Below are positions 60,498 through 64,000 of a stretch of 64,000 nt of DNA, piece after piece; positions within the stretch are counted from its first letter, which is position 1, and each line of letters starts with the position of its first letter. The DNA is from a virus: positions 1-64,000 of the IMG/VR virus record IMGVR_UViG_3300037193_002967. One strand, given 5' to 3'. A program made the translations under genes and the position numbers. The notes under the pieces are model-generated. The model made no database searches. It was not told where the DNA came from and saw only the letters and a program-made list of their open reading frames with translations.

Positions 60498-60556
60498 AGG
60501 CGGGAACAGGATTCGAACCTGTGAAATTACGCGTTAAGCCACTCCGCAACCCCGCC
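60498..60556 (-). ncRNA. tRNA-like RNA without anticodon arm (59 nt)
   Basis: Acceptor GGCGGGG/TCCCGCC, D-arm GCGG-AGTGGCTTAA-CGC and T-arm ACAGG-TTCGAAT-CCTGT are well formed. Only 8 bases (GTAATTTC) join the D-arm and T-arm where the anticodon arm should be. It is too short for a tRNA and keeps the elements seen by processing enzymes and EF-Tu. It may be a decoy, a tRNA fragment or a deletion product. Confidence 0.65.
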
Positions 60557-60628
60557 ATATAAGGGCCCAGCTGGATAACCAGGCCCGTTTATTAAGAAAA
60601 AACCTTAATAATGGAAAAAAATATGAGT

Positions 60629-61501
60629 TTAATTAACCATTTCTAAAATGGTATTGAATATTTTTTTGTCGGCCCTCTCTTTTTCAAAGAATGGCTTGCT
60701 TTCAACACCGTGAATATACTCATTGAAAGCATTATAACCAAGCCATAAATTGGGGGTTGCGCCCAATTGGCCAGCTTCTTTTTGGATGGTATCAATGATC
60801 TGTTGGGCGATTTTAGAAGGCTCATCCGGGTTCTTTTCGCTTTTTTCGTACTTCGCCAGACCGGTCTTGCCTAGAACATATTTCACGAATTCATTGATAT
60901 CTGGTACTACGCCTTCTGCCAGCACATTGAACTTTTTTTGAATGGTGTAATACTCGTTATCCATGAATTGCGCAATAAGCTCTTCGATCTTCGGCATAAT
61001 GATTTCCATGGTGTTAGCGCCGCGTTTACGAAGGCTAAATCCAATTTTCATATGAGCCACATGTAGACCGTTCTCGCATATTTTGCGAAAGCCCGAGAAG
61101 CCGCCCACAGTACGAACGCTACCGTCATATGAATTAATAGCGGTTAGCATGGGTTTGATAGTATCAACACCCTTGGCGTTTTTGAACTTATCGCCAATGT
61201 TTACATGGTAGGCATCGTCTTCCAGGATGTAGTCTACCTTGAAGTTTTGATTGCGGTAGTTGCTGGCGCGCTTGCTGTATTGAATACCAGCATTATCCAG
61301 TAACGTCTCAAACTGACCGAAGAATTGCTCATTCGGAATGAGATTATAGCCATTGCTTACCAGGTTGACAATCTCGCCATCAGCAATAATAAATTTATCA
61401 AAACCGGGGCGCATTTTAAATCCGGTGATCATTGAAGCGTCCGCTTCTGTAACGGGGATGTAGATGTTGTCGTTTCTTTTGTAGGATTGTTGTGTGTTCA
61501 T
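60629..61501 (-). CDS. DUF932 family protein
   Basis: A 290-residue protein. VGGFSGFRKICENGLHVAH with the ICENG core and NLWLGYNAFNEYIHGV fit the DUF932 phage/plasmid-like family (function unknown). It lies under an operator of the TGACAAA-N4-TTTGTCA type. Confidence 0.75.
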   Translation of the reverse strand: MNTQQSYKRNDNIYIPVTEADASMITGFKMRPGFDKFIIADGEIVNLVSNGYNLIPNEQFFGQFETLLDNAGIQYSKRASNYRNQNFKVDYILEDDAYHVNIGDKFKNAKGVDTIKPMLTAINSYDGSVRTVGGFSGFRKICENGLHVAHMKIGFSLRKRGANTMEIIMPKIEELIAQFMDNEYYTIQKKFNVLAEGVVPDINEFVKYVLGKTGLAKYEKSEKNPDEPSKIAQQIIDTIQKEAGQLGATPNLWLGYNAFNEYIHGVESKPFFEKERADKKIFNTILEMVN

Positions 61502-61520
61502 GTTTTTTTGCTTTATGATG

Positions 61521-61562
61521 TGAAGTTAATTTGGTTTTTTGAATTGACAAAATATTTTGTCA
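61521..61562 (-). promoter_or_regulatory. Promoter D with single operator
   Basis: TGACAAA-ATAT-TTTGTCA (61545-61562). On the minus strand TTTG, 19 bp, TAACTTCA (61528-61521), a weak -7 box. The second palindrome is missing. Confidence 0.6.
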
Positions 61563-61778
61563 ATTATTTTTTTCTGGGACCAATTTATTTAATCTTTCTA
61601 GTAGGTCGGCCCTGATGCTGTTAGTAGCTATCCAAACCTCCCCATTAAAATAAACGGAATTACATGGTGAAAAATCCTTTTCTGCCCTTAGGCATTGCTC
61701 AGTAATATAGCCTTCAGTGCTGCCCATCAATTTACCCCAAGCATAAATGTAAGGGTATTTTAAAAATATTTGTTTCAT
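61560..61778 (-). CDS. Small protein from the divergent promoter
   Basis: A 72-residue protein; its end overlaps the operator of promoter D. Driven by the minus-strand arm of the 61811-61937 control region. Unknown. Confidence 0.5.
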   Translation of the reverse strand: MKQIFLKYPYIYAWGKLMGSTEGYITEQCLRAEKDFSPCNSVYFNGEVWIATNSIRADLLERLNKLVPEKNN

Positions 61779-61810
61779 GGTAATTATGTTTTTTGTTTTG
61801 ATTGATAGAG

Positions 61811-61937
61811 TAAAGATATTGGGTTTTATTTAATTGACAAATATATTTGTCTTATATTCGCCGATCTTGATCATGATCAATTAAGTCGGTAATTATGACA
61901 AAATAATTTGTCATTTCGAACCCTGATAGTATATTTG
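61811..61937. promoter_or_regulatory. Divergent two-part operator promoters C and C'
   Basis: A central TTGATCATGATCAA (61867-61880) serves both directions. Plus: 15 bp, TGACAAA-ATAA-TTTGTCA (61896-61913), 19 bp, TATATTTG (61930-61937). Minus: 14 bp, TGACAAATATATTTGTCt (61835-61852), 19 bp, TATCTTTA (61818-61811). Symmetric and the best example of the design. Confidence 0.85.
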
Positions 61938-61960
61938 TGTAAACAAAAGTAAAAACATAT

Positions 61961-62308
61961 ATGGAACTTAATATAAAACAGCTTAAAAAATGGATTGCCG
62001 CTTTAGATAGCGGGGAATATAAGCAATCAATTGGAAGATTGCAGGGGCCAAATGGGTATTGTTGTCTTGGGGTTGCTACCAAATGCTTAGTGCCATTAAG
62101 CCAGATTGAAATAGATCATGAGGGTTACCTTATAGGCACCGTTCCTTTTGATCAAAAATCGGCTCCAAAATGGTTAAAGGAAATAAGTCTTGATTTCAAT
62201 AAACAAACTGGGTATCATTTAACATCATTAAATGATGTATATGGATATAGTTTTACCGAAATCGCCACGCTATTGGAATTAATATACATCCATAAAATCC
62301 TTGATTAA
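61961..62308 (+). CDS. Conserved phage protein
   Basis: A 115-residue protein with CCLGVATKCLVPL, a pattern found in many phage proteins of unknown function. First gene of the plus-strand unit of promoter C. Confidence 0.6.
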   Translation: MELNIKQLKKWIAALDSGEYKQSIGRLQGPNGYCCLGVATKCLVPLSQIEIDHEGYLIGTVPFDQKSAPKWLKEISLDFNKQTGYHLTSLNDVYGYSFTEIATLLELIYIHKILD

Positions 62309-62323
62309 TAAAATCCCAATCCA

Positions 62324-62488
62324 ATGAATATTCTGATTTCTTTCAAACTTTACAATCTGCATGGCAAATTAACTGTTGCCGCTACGATTGTCTGCGATAT
62401 GAAAAAGATGGCATATTATATAGACGAATTCAATTCTTCTAGTGTCAATCCTCAAAAAGATCAATTATTAATTTGTAAAAAAGGCTAA
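62324..62488 (+). CDS. Small protein (54 aa)
   Basis: Starts MNILISFKLYNLHGK; good start and spacing in an operon. Unknown. Confidence 0.5.
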   Translation: MNILISFKLYNLHGKLTVAATIVCDMKKMAYYIDEFNSSSVNPQKDQLLICKKG

Positions 62489-62490
62489 CG

Positions 62491-62730
62491 ATGAAACAGC
62501 AAAATCAATCTACACAAGCCACTGAAACGGCAACTTCTTCTTTTGAAGATAAAATATTTTTCATGGGCAATGAAAGTATTAATGTTATTCAGGCGCTCAT
62601 CCCTCTTTTAAAACAAAGAGAGCAGGCTGCTAAATTTTTCAGAGATGAACAGCTTAGTGTTTATAAGGTGCAGTTGCAATCTGTTATAGAAGACCTGAAC
62701 GAAGAAATTAAAAAACTTTTATCATTATGA
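62491..62730 (+). CDS. Small helical protein
   Basis: A 79-residue protein with a long amphipathic helix. Overlaps the next gene by 4 bp. Unknown. Confidence 0.5.
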   Translation: MKQQNQSTQATETATSSFEDKIFFMGNESINVIQALIPLLKQREQAAKFFRDEQLSVYKVQLQSVIEDLNEEIKKLLSL

Positions 62731-62963
62731 GCTACCCCGAACGTCTATCCGAAATTATCCGATTGCTTTCTGAAGCCAGATATAAAATCGATGGGTTGGC
62801 AATAGATATGGAACGTGAGACTAATGAATTGAGTATTAAAGGATTAATATCACCAAATTACGTAGAAAATCGATCAGATAATATTGGTGACTTATATGAT
62901 GCAAGTGGTCAGATTGATAACAGTATTATTTTACTTACAAAGATAAAAAATGGACCAATTTAG
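62727..62963 (+). CDS. Small helical protein
   Basis: A 78-residue acidic helical protein. Unknown. Confidence 0.5.
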   Translation: MSYPERLSEIIRLLSEARYKIDGLAIDMERETNELSIKGLISPNYVENRSDNIGDLYDASGQIDNSIILLTKIKNGPI

Positions 62964-63010
62964 GTTTAATCCTGATCATGGTATTTCTTGAATCTCTTAA
63001 ATAATTATAT

Positions 63011-63391
63011 ATGCAACTAACAATTGAAAATGTACGAAAAATATTTTATGATTCTCTTCATCATGAGGGCGAAGAAGTTTCCGATCCAGTAATCTGTGAA
63101 GGCATTGTAAATTCGGTTGGCTTTCATCGCGCGAGGCTGGAAAGCCATAAGGATGAAATTGCTTCCATGTTGGTTCAATTGCCAAAAGAGTTTCACAAAT
63201 CTCATGGTGGCGGTCATAGTTTCTTAAATATGTGTATGTTGGATTCTGGGGAACAGTGGGCAGACGAACACATTGATGTAGAAAAACTTCTGTTATTGGG
63301 TCTTGGCATTGAAAAGGCTGCTTATAATTTGGGACCTCAATTTTGGCCACTTTTACCAGGTGGGGTGGCTTACGTTTATATCGATTTTTAA
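63011..63391 (+). CDS. Hypothetical protein
   Basis: A 126-residue soluble protein. KSHGGGHSFLNMC (residues about 65-77) has a His/Gly cluster that could be a metal site. Unknown. Confidence 0.5.
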   Translation: MQLTIENVRKIFYDSLHHEGEEVSDPVICEGIVNSVGFHRARLESHKDEIASMLVQLPKEFHKSHGGGHSFLNMCMLDSGEQWADEHIDVEKLLLLGLGIEKAAYNLGPQFWPLLPGGVAYVYIDF

Positions 63392-63409
63392 AACTTAAAT
63401 AATAAACTT

Positions 63410-63709
63410 ATGTGGGCGGAAAAACAGATTACTAAAGATGAGGCAATTGCTTGGTATTCAAGTGGCATATGGGAAAAATGGACAGCACAGGAAATCGTAA
63501 AAGCGCAATTGTTTCAAAAACGGCTATTCATGCCTTTTGATAAGTTTCATGAAGCCGTAGAAAAGGTTTTGGGCCGTGGAGTATTTACCCACGAATTCGC
63601 ATACGTGGAAGCATTGCAACATGAATACTTAGGAGAAAAGCCGCCTCCTACTTTTGAGGAAATCATTAACCTTATCCCAGAAGAAAAAAGAGTCATCATT
63701 AAAATTTAA
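63410..63709 (+). CDS. Hypothetical protein
   Basis: A 99-residue helical protein with many Trp. Unknown. Confidence 0.5.
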   Translation: MWAEKQITKDEAIAWYSSGIWEKWTAQEIVKAQLFQKRLFMPFDKFHEAVEKVLGRGVFTHEFAYVEALQHEYLGEKPPPTFEEIINLIPEEKRVIIKI

Positions 63710-63714
63710 ATGGT

Positions 63715-63915
63715 ATGCCTTTAGCAGAGGAAATAACTAAATTCTCACAAGTAGTTGGCAGCAATGCGCCAGAAGTGGGAGGGTTTACTATCGGATGGTA
63801 TAGGAAAGAAGCACAAATTAAAGCTATCGCTTTAAGGTTAGCTGAAATGGCCTCTTTTTTACCACACGATCAGCAACAGGAATATAATTCACTCATTCAA
63901 CAATTGATGAAGTAA
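63715..63915 (+). CDS. Small hypothetical protein
   Basis: A 66-residue helical protein. Its stop overlaps the next start (TAATG). Unknown. Confidence 0.5.
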   Translation: MPLAEEITKFSQVVGSNAPEVGGFTIGWYRKEAQIKAIALRLAEMASFLPHDQQQEYNSLIQQLMK

Positions 63916-64000
63916 TGTATAAGAAGCGAAGTGAACATTTAGTGAACTGGGTTAATAGTCACCCATTGATAAACGTAAAACTTTTGTGTGAAATGGCGGG
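63915..64000 (+). CDS. Partial protein at the window end, HTH-like start
   Basis: MYKKRSEHLVNWVNSHPLIN, then KLLCEMAG: the pattern of an HTH domain start; cut by the window end. Confidence 0.45.
   Translation, partial: MYKKRSEHLVNWVNSHPLINVKLLCEMA

Noticed and set aside
59638-60556. A tmRNA gene
   Set aside because: No tag-like reading frame and no tmRNA end pairing across a region of the right length is visible.

Overview
The window is a stretch of a tailed dsDNA phage genome (or prophage) that infects a Bacteroidota host. It has a major capsid protein, head-completion and tail genes, a tape measure, portal, MuF-like protein, both terminase subunits, an M15 endolysin and phage recombination and replication genes. 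The host assignment rests on promoters that fit the Bacteroidota pattern (TTTG, about 19-20 bp, TAnnTTTG), on weak AT-rich ribosome sites and on the low GC content. No integrase or rRNA is present. The first and last genes are cut by the window edges, so the genome continues on both sides.

Layout. 1-8.7 kb (+): scaffold-like protein, major capsid protein, connector and tail-completion genes, tail tube candidate and two beta-helix tail spikes. 8.7-11.7 kb (+): small membrane proteins, an XRE regulator, a possible spanin and the M15 endolysin. 11.7-19.2 kb (-): an ECF-like sigma factor with small membrane peptides behind its own promoter, then a stand-alone DnaA domain IV protein and a recombination set (RecB-like nuclease, RecT, three paralogous small proteins). 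19.2-36.5 kb (+): HNH protein, Pif1-like helicase, polysaccharide lyase, many small early genes, an SF2 helicase, a primase-helicase, an iteron-like region, a VRR-NUC nuclease and the terminase. 36.6-40.1 kb (+): genes behind promoters that share one two-part operator design. 40.1-56.3 kb (+): structural genes, tail chaperone with a likely -1 frameshift, tape measure, baseplate-like proteins, a glycosyltransferase-like protein, portal and MuF. 56.4-61.8 kb (-): small genes, an AAA+ ATPase, two ordinary tRNAs and several unusual tRNA-like RNAs, and a DUF932 protein. 61.9-64 kb (+): small genes from a divergent promoter of the same design.

The most unusual feature lies at 24.5-25.64 kb. Five arrays made of 16-24 consecutive pentanucleotides each begin almost every unit with G followed by a pyrimidine (GYNNN), while the other three positions vary. 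Of 94 units, 90 fit. Four of the five arrays end in GTATA or GTATT followed by GATTTT or longer, and the arrays flank a gene for a 188-residue protein. I know no described element of this kind. A 5-nt register suggests an RNA or single-stranded DNA that is read by a repeating protein, but this is inference.

Two other signals stand out: a regulon of at least three promoters with an FNR-like palindrome (TTGAy-N4-rTCAA) placed 14-15 bp from a TGACAAA-N4-TTTGTCA palindrome that supplies the -33 box, and a cluster of tRNA-like RNAs with missing or expanded anticodon arms.
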